From positions 930,001 to 994,000 of the forward strand of contig NC_007951.1 in NCBI RefSeq assembly GCF_000013645.1: a stretch of 64,000 nt of DNA, in the 5' to 3' direction. Position 1 is the stretch's first letter. Every line of letters starts with the position of its first letter. Source of the stretch: Paraburkholderia xenovorans LB400 (GTDB lineage Bacteria; Pseudomonadota; Gammaproteobacteria; Burkholderiales; Burkholderiaceae). The notes below the pieces were generated by a model that saw only the letters and a list, made by a program, of their open reading frames with translations, had not been told where the DNA came from and did no database searches. This document shows positions 1 through 7,863 of the stretch, piece after piece. The translations under genes and the position numbers were made by a program.

Positions 1-327
1 AAGGATGATTTCCATCGCCGTTTCTTGCGCAACGGCATCTGTCATGAACTCGACGTTAAACAGCTTTTTTCCGGAAACGAGTATTTTCCCGACGATCGGA
101 TTTTCAAAGCCGTAGGGAAGCGCCTTTTGATGAACATCGCGCACGTGGATGTTGGTTCGTTCAGGATCGATGCGATCGGCCAACTGCGTCAGGAAAATGC
201 TATTGTCCTTCACAGCATAAAGGCCGTCCGGCGTCCCGAACATGAGCCGGATGGGCGTCTGGTCATCCGCATCTCCGACTTCGAAGACCTTCGCGCTGTC
301 TCTGACCTGGTCAATTTTGCGTTTCAA
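1..327 (-). CDS. Hypothetical protein, N-terminal part, cut by the left window edge
   Basis: An open minus-strand frame runs from a TTG codon at 325-327 to the edge of the window, about 109 codons without a stop. A TGA lies two codons upstream of the TTG, so the start cannot be far away; an AAGG about ten bases before it is a weak ribosome site. The translation has balanced composition: it begins LKRKIDQVRDSAKVFEVG and later reads FGTPDGLYAVKDNSIFLTQL. It looks more protein-like than the plus-strand frame over the same bases. I do not recognise a family. The C-terminus is missing, so function and full length are unknown. It is separated from the next possible gene by about 150 bases of low-information DNA. 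Confidence 0.5.
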   Translation of the reverse strand, partial: MKRKIDQVRDSAKVFEVGDADDQTPIRLMFGTPDGLYAVKDNSIFLTQLADRIDPERTNIHVRDVHQKALPYGFENPIVGKILVSGKKLFNVEFMTDAVAQETAMEIIL

Positions 328-473
328 GGTTCAACGCCTTATCACTGTTCCGGGAATAACAGTAATATAAATTTTCACGATCGTTCCGCCAAGCCCGGTA
401 ACTGATCGATGTTGTCGCGGCCTCGCCACGGCCAGCAGCATTGCGGCTTAACCGATCCACCATTCCCTCATTC

Positions 474-842
474 TCACGCCCCATAACATCCTTTACGGGC
501 GTAACCCACTGTATGAGGTAACCAGCAAGCAAGGCCTTGATATGACCATACCCCTTTGATAGCCTTGCCGAATTGCTCGAACTGCATATAGATTGGCCCG
601 ACGATGTTCGACTTACCGAACTCCCAAAGTCCGTCACAGCGGACATTGTGGTCGCACGTATAGGTCTCGAACAATCGCTCGAAATGCGACGTGAGGCAGT
701 CGATCATGCGTTGCAGGCTGCGCAGCGACTTGTCCCCTTCGGCACTGTCTTCACGTAGGGGATCGCTCGCGCTGAATTCCAGTCTTGAACGGCCGTTTTC
801 AAGAAGACTGAATGCCCCTTCAGGTTGTCTCATGCCCATCAC
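474..842 (-). CDS. Possible hypothetical or decayed gene (122 aa)
   Basis: This frame encodes about 120 residues, starting MMGMRQPEGAFSLL. It contains natural-looking stretches such as LRSLQRMIDCLTSHFERLFE and NIVGPIYMQFEQFGKAIKG, with no signal peptide or membrane segment. The last 25 residues are rich in Cys, Gly and Trp, and a neighbouring minus-strand frame continues with plausible sequence (ALLAGYLIQWVTPVKDVMG). A frameshift near 540-560 is therefore possible. I recognise no family. Neighbours are a truncated hypothetical gene and broken reading frames, so this could be a relic. The call rests on composition only. Confidence 0.3.
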   Translation of the reverse strand: MMGMRQPEGAFSLLENGRSRLEFSASDPLREDSAEGDKSLRSLQRMIDCLTSHFERLFETYTCDHNVRCDGLWEFGKSNIVGPIYMQFEQFGKAIKGVWSYQGLACWLPHTVGYARKGCYGA

Positions 843-1567
843 AAACTTGCTTGGTGCCTGTGCGTATGCCGTGCGGTGGCAGCGTTATTGCGCTCTGCGA
901 GAAGTGCAACATTCGAAAAAATTCATGCGCGACGTTTTAGCAAGCGTCCGTTTCGCTTTAAATAGTTCAAATTGCGGCCAGCTCCTGCAGGTCGAAACCA
1001 CAAAAGTGCACCAGCACATCGACCGGTGACAGTTTCTGAACGCGATCCTCCACCTTCGAAATCGACCTCCCATCTATATCGGCGCTGCCGAGATTGGCAT
1101 TGACGCGTTTCCACGTCGGCGCGAGATTCGTTGGCACCAGCGCCCGTGTTCGCAGGACATCTCGCCCTAGGTTTCCATTTGGCGCCTATCAGGTTGCAGA
1201 CGCGGCATCCTGACCGCCGGACCGTTTTCGACAATAGAGAGCCACCGGATTCCCGGCATTGCTCAATTGGGACAGGTTATCAATGACCGCGTCTCCGAAC
1301 GCTTTACTCAAGCCAACGGCGAATGAGCCAGATTCCTACGTTAGATGTGCAGCGAAGCTGTCCCAAGACCTGCCTACGCAACGGCGCCGCTTACCGCAAA
1401 CGTATCGCCCGGCCGCGTAGACCTATAAAAAATCGCCTAAGAACACGCAAACATATAGCATTTGCGCCATTTTTTGGGTCGGTTCTACTTGCGATGAGTG
1501 GCGATTCTGTACTGGGTGCCACCGGAACGCAGCGCTCATAGCAATGAATTGGACAACGAGAGGGAAA
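843..1567. other. Low-information stretch before the binding-protein pseudogene
   Basis: Apart from the broken minus-strand frame at 968-1335, nothing coding can be supported here. The bases just before 1568 (AGAGGGA) form a ribosome site for the truncated binding-protein gene that follows. No RNA gene, repeat or insertion-sequence end was recognised. Confidence 0.4.
968..1335 (-). pseudogene. Broken reading frame with two adjacent in-frame stops
   Basis: One minus-strand frame stays open from about 1335 to 968 except for a TGA-TAG pair at 1186-1191. The downstream part ends with a protein-like C-terminus (residues DVLVHFCGFDLQELAAI before the stop at 968-970), preceded by TWKRVNANLGSADIDGRS. 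The upstream part reads AVGLSKAFGDAVIDNLSQLS. No convincing start codon lies downstream of the stops. The best reading is an inactivated gene of unknown family. An overlapping frame on the same strand is open longer but is Arg/Cys-rich and less protein-like. Confidence 0.3.
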
Positions 1568-2080
1568 ATGAAAACGCTCAATCGAAGGGAGATTCTGGGC
1601 TGCAGCGCGGCGTTAGTGACGTCCGCGGTCTGCACGATGTCAGGAAGCGCTTTTGCACAGTCGGTCTCGACGCTTGATGTGATTCGCAAAGCGAAGGTGC
1701 TCAAGATTGGGGTAGTAGCCGATGGTGAGCCAAATTTCCACAAAGACCCCGGTACGGGGAAATGGAGCGGAATTTACATCGATTTCGCCAACAGTCTCGC
1801 GTCGTCGTTGAATGCGCAGTTTCAACTCTGCGAGACCACATGGGGCCATTTCCAGCGCCACTGTGCCCCCAAAGCACGGTTGCACGCTTTGAAGCGCATC
1901 ATTACCTCCTCCGAGCTGCCGAATCTAACTTCTGCCTTGTTCGGTAAGCCTCACGGGCTTGAAGGCGCGGCTGACACCTTCTCGTTTTTCAACAGTGCTG
2001 GCGTGGCGCCAATGATCCGCTCGTGCAACCGACGTGGCAGCGTAGCCATCAAAACACTCAGTGGCTTCCGATGCCGCTGA
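1568..2080 (+). pseudogene. ABC transporter periplasmic solute-binding protein (family 3), decayed
   Basis: The ATG at 1568 follows an AGAGGGA ribosome site. The first ~100 residues look like a polar-amino-acid binding protein. A twin-Arg-like basic start (NRREILGC) and a hydrophobic core end at an AFAQS cleavage site. Next comes the typical lobe-1 entry STLDVIRKAKVLKIGVVAD, then GKWSGIYIDFANSLASSLNA. After LCETTWGHF the frame loses all resemblance to the family, and the open frame ends at about 170 residues where a complete protein would have about 260-280. Frameshift or deletion decay is the simplest explanation. No permease or ATPase gene is next to it. A working protein would bind a small polar solute in the periplasm; this copy is unlikely to fold. 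Confidence 0.6.
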
Positions 2081-2330
2081 TTATTCGACACCCGAGTACA
2101 TCATTGTTGATGAGTTTGAGTTCAGGCGATGTCCTTTTTTGCCGGACTGCCCGAGGCAAGGAGAGAAGCATATGTTTCATCCTCATAGGGCACACGCGGT
2201 CGACAGCGTGGACAAAACCAGCACGTCGAATTCGCTGCCAAAGTTGATGGCTCTTGGGAAAACCAACGGAACTCAAGCTGCAGGACTTGCGAGGAGCACG
2301 GGAATTGCCCGGCCACCTAGCAGGCGAACG

Positions 2331-2627
2331 TTAGTCGCTTCTGATGTCGTATTTCTTAATTCCGGCAATCTCTGAGCGAACAACGCGTCCCAACTCACGA
2401 ACTTCTTGTGGCGTCAGGCCAACTGCGTACGCGTAGAAGAGAACACTGAGAGGATGAACGCCTATGGCTCGTGCAATTTCGTCGAGCTTGTCTAGCGTAG
2501 GTGTCTGCTTTCCAAGCTCGAGTGCACTTAGGTATGTCCTGCTAGAGACGCCAAGACCGTCTTGAGAGATGCCGCGCATTTTGCGAGCTGCCCTCAATCC
2601 GCGTGCCAGGCCAAGACGAAGCGACAT
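2331..2627 (-). CDS. XRE-family helix-turn-helix transcriptional regulator (98 aa)
   Basis: A small cytoplasmic DNA-binding protein. Residues ~8-65 form a Cro/CI-type HTH: LRAARKMRGISQDGLGVSS, then RTYLSALELGKQTPTLDKL, then EIARAIGVHPL. This matches the family pattern in which 'ISQ' opens helix 2 and 'YLSALELG' is the recognition helix. The C-terminal ~30 residues (TPQEVRELGRVVRSEIAG) may mediate dimerisation. It lies divergent to the unrecognised gene starting near 2719, with an AT-rich 90-base gap that could hold both promoters, so autoregulation or control of that neighbour is plausible. Such small XRE proteins are common in mobile DNA and as antitoxins; no toxin partner is obvious. Confidence 0.8.
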   Translation of the reverse strand: MSLRLGLARGLRAARKMRGISQDGLGVSSRTYLSALELGKQTPTLDKLDEIARAIGVHPLSVLFYAYAVGLTPQEVRELGRVVRSEIAGIKKYDIRSD

Positions 2628-2718
2628 CAGTCATATGGGGAAATTTGAAGATGTCACTGTCGTCGGATGCACACGATTGCGCTACAATTGATAATGTGCA
2701 AAATGTAACATACACTCC

Positions 2719-3234
2719 TTGTCGACCATCTGTTATCCCGAACGACAAGGCTGGATCTCGCAGGCCCTGCGCTTGAGTAGGGATGCCAATGACTTCTGTC
2801 CGTTGATTTTTCTCGAAAAGATGCTGTTTACAAAATCTCCATGGAAGACGCCGTATCGGATCAGACATGACCTGTTCAGCCGTTGGCGCCTCGCCGGCAT
2901 CAATCACATAGCGACGACGTTTCTGGTGCGGGCTGCGGAAGTGCAACCCGATGATCCCGACGGCTATTCGTTTATCGTCGCGGATCCATCAATTCTTGTT
3001 TCGGTTCTCGAAGGATACGGAGCCGCGAAGCCTCGTTTGTTGGCGATCGATTGGGAAACGTTAGTTCCTGTATCGAGCGTGTGGACGTACACGTATGCTG
3101 AAGATGGCCGGAATTATCTTGCCTATGCGGATGCGCACGGCCGTCTTCACGCCTGCGAACCTCAGCAACCCGATCCTCTTGAGGCGCGTAACAAGGTCCT
3201 TGTTTGGGCACATGCGGGCTCGGACGCAGCGTGA
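2719..3234 (+). CDS. Hypothetical protein (up to 171 aa)
   Basis: The open frame can start at a TTG at 2719 or at an ATG at 2821, which would give about 137 residues. The ATG version begins MLFTKSPWKTPYRIRHDLFS. The protein is soluble-looking with no signal peptide or membrane segment, and carries natural stretches such as DGYSFIVADPSILVSVLEGY and RLLAIDWETLVPVSSVWTY. I do not recognise the family. It is divergent from the XRE gene and followed 200 bases later by an AbiEi-like antitoxin gene on the same strand, so it belongs to a small accessory cluster. A toxin-antitoxin-linked role is a guess only. Confidence 0.5.
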   Translation: MSTICYPERQGWISQALRLSRDANDFCPLIFLEKMLFTKSPWKTPYRIRHDLFSRWRLAGINHIATTFLVRAAEVQPDDPDGYSFIVADPSILVSVLEGYGAAKPRLLAIDWETLVPVSSVWTYTYAEDGRNYLAYADAHGRLHACEPQQPDPLEARNKVLVWAHAGSDAA

Positions 3235-3433
3235 CTAGCTTAATTCAAAAACTTATGGATGAGCGCAGACGGCCAAACTTCCAGACATCTCCGCACGAAT
3301 ATCTGCCGCCTCTGGGACGTTGGGCAGCGGGGCGTTCCTTTGCTGGACTGTCCGCGTCGTCTCCATGCGCGAATCCGCGCAGCTCTACTTTTTGACACCG
3401 ACTACGCGATTCGCTAGATCGGCTAACAAGGAC

Positions 3434-4096
3434 ATGTTGAATCCCACTGAAATCGTGCAGTTCCTGATGGACTTCGCGCCGCGATCGCAGCCGCTAAGTC
3501 TGTGCTACTTCGCGGCAATTGGAATTGAGGCGCGGCAGGTGAGTGAACTCGTGCAACAGGGATGGTTGCGACGGTTGTCCGAGGACGCTTATCTGCTTCG
3601 CGGCGACCAGCCAGGCGTCGATGGAACGATTGCCTATTTGCGAGCATTTATCCCGAATCTTCATGTGGGGGGACGAACGGCGCTAGAGTGGCATCGGATG
3701 GTGCATCATCTTCGTTTCCGAGACCGGATTGATTTGTGGGGGCGCGGCTATTGCAGCATTCCTTCATGGGCGGTGGAAAGGCTTGCATGTACCTACTATT
3801 CTCACTCCTTGTTCGACAAGCGGATGGACGAAGGCTACGGGTTGAAGTCGCTTGCGTGGCGCCATCCACATGTGCTGGTTTCGGTTCCGGAACGCGCAAT
3901 TCTCGAATACGTGAGTGTCTCACTGGAGCCGGTCTTGATAGAAGGCGTAAGAGACTTCATCGGCAGCCTGAGGAACATTCGGCTGAACGTTCTGCAGGAG
4001 CTGGTCGATTGCTGTCTCCGCAGGGACGTAGCGTGGGGGCTGAAGTTTCTCGCGGAGGATGAGGGCGTGGATTGGGCACAGAAGCTGCTCGCCTGA
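3434..4096 (+). CDS. AbiEi-like antitoxin-family protein (type IV toxin-antitoxin), orphan
   Basis: The ATG at 3434 gives 220 residues. The layout matches AbiEi-type antitoxins. An N-terminal winged-helix region (residues ~1-50) holds LCYFAAIGIEARQVSELVQQ and then GWLRRLSEDAYLLRG. A linker follows with HVGGRTALEWHR. The C-terminal effector part carries the hallmark SVPERAILEYV and a helical tail LQELVDCCLRRDVAWGLKFL. In intact systems the antitoxin represses its operon and counters the AbiEii nucleotidyltransferase toxin encoded directly downstream. Here no toxin frame follows; the next gene is on the opposite strand. The last 240 bases are repeated in altered form at 5573-5797. An earlier in-frame ATG at 3320 would add an improbable extension. 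Confidence 0.65.
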   Translation: MLNPTEIVQFLMDFAPRSQPLSLCYFAAIGIEARQVSELVQQGWLRRLSEDAYLLRGDQPGVDGTIAYLRAFIPNLHVGGRTALEWHRMVHHLRFRDRIDLWGRGYCSIPSWAVERLACTYYSHSLFDKRMDEGYGLKSLAWRHPHVLVSVPERAILEYVSVSLEPVLIEGVRDFIGSLRNIRLNVLQELVDCCLRRDVAWGLKFLAEDEGVDWAQKLLA

Positions 4097-4120
4097 AAAG
4101 ATCTTGGTGTGACGGCTACC
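3881..4120 (+). repeat. Direct repeat, copy 1 (3' end of AbiEi-like gene)
   Basis: These ~240 bases, from TCGGTTCCGGAACGCGCAAT to GGCTACC, recur at 5573-5797 in the same orientation. The two copies align closely, with a 12-base deletion in copy 2 (four codons after the residues SLRN) and scattered substitutions. Similarity continues about 20 bases past the stop codon, so the duplication is of DNA and not just of a protein domain. Confidence 0.8.
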
Positions 4121-4250
4121 CTTACCGTGTCTTTGCGGCAAGCACTGACACCCCGTGGCGCGCTCGTATGATCGTTCGAGCGGCGAGTCGACAAGCCATC
4201 AGCGTTTTTGATCCACCGCAGACGGTGGCGGGATCGGTTCGATTCCCGTC

Positions 4251-4739
4251 TTACCAGTGAGCGTCGTGGTCTCCAGCAAACTCATCCCGAGCTGCATCAA
4301 GCACGCGCGCGGGATCGCTTCCAAAGACTTCCGCTGGTGACTGGCCGTCCAGATATGCATGTGGGGAATATAGCCAGAACGTGCGTCGCCAGCCTCCCCG
4401 ATCGTCGTCGTTGGGCAGTATCGCCAACAATTCGGCGACGTCCGGACGGAGTTTGCCAACAGGATCGAACTGGAACTCGGGGTAGACAAACGCGCGTCGA
4501 GGCGCACACCACATGCCCAGTAATATCCCGGCCGCGCGTGCACGGGCGGCATAATCTCTGACATCCTCGCTGGCGGGGAGTGCGGCGAATTGGCCGATGC
4601 CAGTGTCGTCCGGCCAGTTCCTTCCGAACAGTTCGTCCCGGAAATCGATTGCGGCCCTCGCCGCGATTTTGGAGTCGCGCATTTCGGGTTTCCCTCGGTA
4701 GAGTTCTGTTTTGAGGCTCGCCCCATACAAACGCTTCAT
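4251..4739 (-). CDS. DUF2384 (MbcA/ParS/Xre-type) antitoxin-like protein
   Basis: 162 residues from the ATG at 4739; an internal Met (MRDSKIAARAA) is an alternative start. The C-terminal ~45 residues fit the MbcA/ParS/Xre toxin-binding domain: WRRTFWLYSPHAYLDGQSPA followed by EVFGSDPARVLDAARDEF. This is the usual pattern of a Trp-containing helix, an 'LxGxSPAEV' turn and a final 'V..AA' helix. The N-terminal part has DFRDELFGRNWPDDTGIGQF and no clear HTH. Partner toxins of this family (RES-domain NAD-degrading or GNAT proteins) are absent from the flanks. It is an orphan antitoxin-like gene on the strand opposite to the AbiEi-like gene. Confidence 0.6.
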   Translation of the reverse strand: MKRLYGASLKTELYRGKPEMRDSKIAARAAIDFRDELFGRNWPDDTGIGQFAALPASEDVRDYAARARAAGILLGMWCAPRRAFVYPEFQFDPVGKLRPDVAELLAILPNDDDRGGWRRTFWLYSPHAYLDGQSPAEVFGSDPARVLDAARDEFAGDHDAHW

Positions 4740-5482
4740 GCGGACAGCGTCCTTCGGGCTTGCGCCCCAGCTTCTGCACGGACGCGGGCTGGCGAAATAT
4801 ACATGTGCACCTGGCGCAGTGGCCTGAGCGCGTCGATAGTCGGCCCGTCCAACCGTTAATATGCGATCTCAATGGGCCGGCTATCGATGGCCTAACAGAA
4901 AGAGCCTTTGTTGTTTGGGCCTGTCCACAATATCAGTATCACTCATATATGTTAGCGCCGATGTGAAAATGACCCCCGCATGCAATGCGGCAAGCGTTTA
5001 TTGGACATTGGACGGATCTGGTGATCAGATCGGGTATGCGCGTTTGCGACACCATTTACCCGGTCCGCAACAGCAAGGATTCGACGATGTATTGGTTATG
5101 CCTTATCGCACGGCATCCACTTGCGAACAAATTATGGCGTGAAGCGTGTCAGCTGGAAACGCGCAGCCTATTCTGACACGGGTCATGCGATGTAACGGAT
5201 TAACTTCCTAGGAGACGCTTAAATAAGTTATCCTTACGATAACCCGGGAATTTGTGGAAAAGACGTATATCGTCTCTGCGCATCATTTTGCATTGTTGCC
5301 CTGATCAGAGATCCGCCGCACTGTTGAGTCTACTCCGACACCGATCACACTCGGCCACCATACGAATGCCGACACTCGCGTCACTGTCTCCCGATCGCGG
5401 AAATGGGCGGAGTACGTGCAGTTCCGCCGCCGTCGACTCCTCTATTCCTCCCGAGTAGACGGCATGACTGGCGCCCGATCAG
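4740..5482. other. Stretch without a supportable gene
   Basis: Several short open frames exist but all are Arg/Ser/Cys-rich and none resembles a protein family. No tRNA, insertion-sequence end or clear regulatory repeat was recognised. It separates the DUF2384-like gene from the partial AbiEi-like copy and is probably decayed accessory DNA. Confidence 0.4.
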
Positions 5483-5776
5483 TTGAAATGTCACACTACG
5501 CGAGTTCCGGTGCTCGATGGATTCAGCGACCTTATTGTGGCGCTGTCTCGGGAACTACAGGGTCAACTCCATTCGGTCCCGGAACGCGCAATTCTCGAAT
5601 ACGTCAGTGTCTTACTCGAGTTGGTCCTGATAGAAGACGTGAGAAACCTCATCGGCAGCCTGAGGAACGTTGTGCAGCAACTGGTCGATTGCTGTCCCCG
5701 CAGGGACGTAGCGCGGGGGCGGAAGTTTCTCGCGGAGGATGATGATGTGGATTGGGCTCAGCAACTGTGCGCCTGA
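5483..5776 (+). pseudogene. Partial second copy of the AbiEi-like antitoxin gene (C-terminal fragment)
   Basis: The last ~70 residues of this 97-residue frame (SVPERAILEYVSVLLELVLI, then VVQQLVDCCPRRDVARGRKF) match the C-terminus of the protein encoded at 3434-4096, minus four residues. The first ~28 residues do not match and look random, so the winged-helix half is missing. It is best read as a truncated duplicate. If translated, it would lack DNA binding. Differences from copy 1 include several radical changes (W to R, Q to R), which suggests relaxed selection. Confidence 0.6.
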
Positions 5777-5797
5777 AGAGACCCTAGTGTGGCTACC
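5573..5797 (+). repeat. Direct repeat, copy 2 (partial AbiEi-like copy)
   Basis: Second copy of the repeat at 3881-4120, same orientation, starting TCGGTCCCGGAACGCGCAAT and ending GGCTACC about 20 bases beyond the stop codon. It carries a 12-base deletion relative to copy 1. Confidence 0.8.
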
Positions 5798-6276
5798 TCA
5801 GCCTTTGCACCAGTTGATGTTACTAGAAATCAATATATCTCACCACGTACGCGAAGCGACAACGTTTGCTTCCCGGGTTCCTGCTGGCAACCGTGGCACC
5901 TCCTCTACCTGCCGGAGGCGGCCGTTCCGCGATGTATCTGATCATTCCTTGTCGATTCCGTTCCCGATTTTCATCGATAGCCCATTGCGGCGTCTCGCTG
6001 CCCCAGCGAACCTGACCGCTCTATATCAAGTAGTGAGATCTGCAGGGATATTCGCGAATTCCGGCCAACCCTTGTCAACGTCGCGTGCCGTGTCAACGAC
6101 GCTCCACATCACGATTTATAAGTATTATCACCTATAGAGACAAATCAAAAATCTTCTTGAACGAGAAACGCGGTATGTGTACAGTAGTTTCTTAAGCGAT
6201 AGGACGGCTTGACGGCGGGCACCAGAGCGTCCGATGGTGAAGCTGATGAGAGAGAGGCCGAAAGGGGAACATACTC
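5798..6276. other. Stretch without a supportable gene
   Basis: No family-like reading frame is visible on either strand. The last ~100 bases would be expected to encode the DNA-binding half of the following GntR-type gene, but no such sequence is present, so an ancestral deletion probably ends here. AT-rich bases around 6100-6190 could hold a promoter. Confidence 0.35.
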
Positions 6277-6840
6277 ATGCACCGCAAACTGACCAGCGCC
6301 ATGGAGCACGCGAAAGATTCGCGCCAGACGAACACGGTGCCACAAGATGGCGGGGCTTTGGACTCTCTTGGTCGATGGCGGGAGTGGGTCGTGCCGTCGC
6401 CTGACTCACAGGCGACGTATCTCGCGTGGCTGCAGATACGCGAGCAACTCGAGGCAATCGGCGCGCGAGAAGCAGCACAACATGTCACAGCGCGCGACAT
6501 TGCACAATTGAGGGCACTGTTTCGTCCATACAGCCGCAAGGGCTTTATCGCCCAACACGAGCTTGCGGACTACGCCGAGATCGATCTCCGCTTTCACCAG
6601 CAGATTGTCCGTTTATCGGGCAATCGGGCGCTACAGCGGCTCTGGGCACTGTTTGGTCATGAGCAGATGCAGATGGTAAAGGCCAACACGATCGAATCTC
6701 TTGACCGTGCGCAGGTTTCGTTGCAAGACCATCTGGCCATCATTGACGCTCTGGAAAGCGCGGAGCCGGAGAGATGTGCATTGCTTTGCAAGCAGCATAT
6801 CCGCGCGCTGTATGACCATATCTGCCACGAGCTCCAATAA
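6277..6840 (+). CDS. GntR/FadR-type regulator fragment: FCD domain without the HTH
   Basis: 187 residues. From about residue 45 on, the sequence is an FCD ligand-binding domain of FadR-type GntR regulators. YLAWLQIREQLEAIGAREAA is the first conserved helix, EIDLRFHQQIVRLSGNRALQ carries the D-x3-H metal-binding pattern, and DHLAIIDALESAEPERCALL is the 'H..I..A...D' segment. The N-terminal winged helix of about 70 residues is missing. The first 40 residues are unrelated to it, and no such sequence lies upstream. The product probably cannot bind DNA, so this is either a remnant or a ligand-binding protein. It sits 17 bases upstream of the FAH-family gene, suggesting it once regulated this catabolic cluster. 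Confidence 0.65.
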   Translation: MHRKLTSAMEHAKDSRQTNTVPQDGGALDSLGRWREWVVPSPDSQATYLAWLQIREQLEAIGAREAAQHVTARDIAQLRALFRPYSRKGFIAQHELADYAEIDLRFHQQIVRLSGNRALQRLWALFGHEQMQMVKANTIESLDRAQVSLQDHLAIIDALESAEPERCALLCKQHIRALYDHICHELQ

Positions 6841-6857
6841 CAACAGCTTACTCTAAG

Positions 6858-7772
6858 ATGAAGTTCACCACTTTCGCCTGCGATGGTCAACCGTGCCTCG
6901 GCGTGGCAACAGAAAACGATACTGTATTGAGTCTGACGCACACATGGGGTGCTGGCCCGCTAATAGACGGCGCTGCGCCGCGCGATATCGGTCAATTGAT
7001 CGAGCTGGGTGACAATGCACTCAAGGTGGTGCGAACGATCATCGAGGATCAGGCGGGAAGTGAGGTGTATCGTCACGCTGCACACACTTTGCAGTTCCTG
7101 CCGCCGCTCGGCGTGCCTCGCAAGAATGTGTTTTGCGTCGGCCGCAATTATCGCGAGCACATTATCGAAGGCAATCTCGCGGCGGGGCGCGATCCGCACG
7201 ATTTCCCCAAGGCGCTGGAACTTTTTACAAAGCCGCCAACCGCTATCGTCGGACATCGTGCGCCTGTGAAGTTGCACGCTCACGTCACGAAACTGCTCGA
7301 CTATGAAATCGAGCTCGGTATCGTGATCGGCAAACGCGGAATCGACATTCCGCGCGAAGCCGCGCTCGATTACGTGTTCGGCTACACGATCGTCAACGAC
7401 ATCACGGCACGCGATCTGCAGAAGCGCCACGGGCAATGGTTCAAAGGCAAGGCGCTGGATACGTCCTGCCCGGTGGGGCCTTATGTGCTGCATGGCTCGG
7501 CGGTTCGCGATCCACAGGCGTTCGAACTCGACCTCGACGTGAACGGCGAACTGCGGCAACGCGCAAGCACGGCGTCGATGCTGTTTGGCGTAGCGGAGAT
7601 CATCGAACAGCTGTCTGCCGGCCTGACACTGGAGCCGGGGGATCTGATCGCAACAGGCACGCCGAGCGGTGTCGGCTTCGCGATGCAGCCGCCGCGCGCG
7701 CTCGCAGCAGGCGATACGGTTCGCGCGAGGATCGGGGGAATCGGAGAGTTGAGCAACACGATCGTCGAATAA
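6858..7772 (+). CDS. Fumarylacetoacetate hydrolase (FAH) family protein
   Basis: 304 residues, cytoplasmic. Members cleave or hydrate 2,4-dioxo or 2-oxo-alkenoic acids in ring-degradation pathways. An N-terminal segment (1-85) precedes the catalytic FAH fold. That fold has VFCVGRNYREHI at ~91-102, the metal ligands E150 and E152 in LDYEIELGIVIG, D181 in GYTIVNDITARDLQ, and a late GTPSGVG motif. The length matches the 2-hydroxyhepta-2,4-diene-1,7-dioate isomerase/acylpyruvase-type branch. It is the first enzyme of a run that continues with EthD, PRISE-type reductase, SDR and MFS genes. The likely job is C-C hydrolysis or isomerisation of a ring-opened intermediate. Substrate cannot be told from sequence. 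Confidence 0.9.
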   Translation: MKFTTFACDGQPCLGVATENDTVLSLTHTWGAGPLIDGAAPRDIGQLIELGDNALKVVRTIIEDQAGSEVYRHAAHTLQFLPPLGVPRKNVFCVGRNYREHIIEGNLAAGRDPHDFPKALELFTKPPTAIVGHRAPVKLHAHVTKLLDYEIELGIVIGKRGIDIPREAALDYVFGYTIVNDITARDLQKRHGQWFKGKALDTSCPVGPYVLHGSAVRDPQAFELDLDVNGELRQRASTASMLFGVAEIIEQLSAGLTLEPGDLIATGTPSGVGFAMQPPRALAAGDTVRARIGGIGELSNTIVE

Positions 7773-7863
7773 CGGAACGCAGATTCGCGTGCCGAGGGAT
7801 TTCGAGTCGCACACTAATCCTATGCCAGTCATTTAGTAGGACAAATCAGATACAGGAGCAAAC

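Noticed and set aside
4220..4260. tRNA-like T-arm (GGTTCGATTCCC) followed by a CCA
   Set aside because: The stem around the loop does not pair as a T-arm should, the acceptor strand is too short, and no D- or anticodon arms are found upstream.
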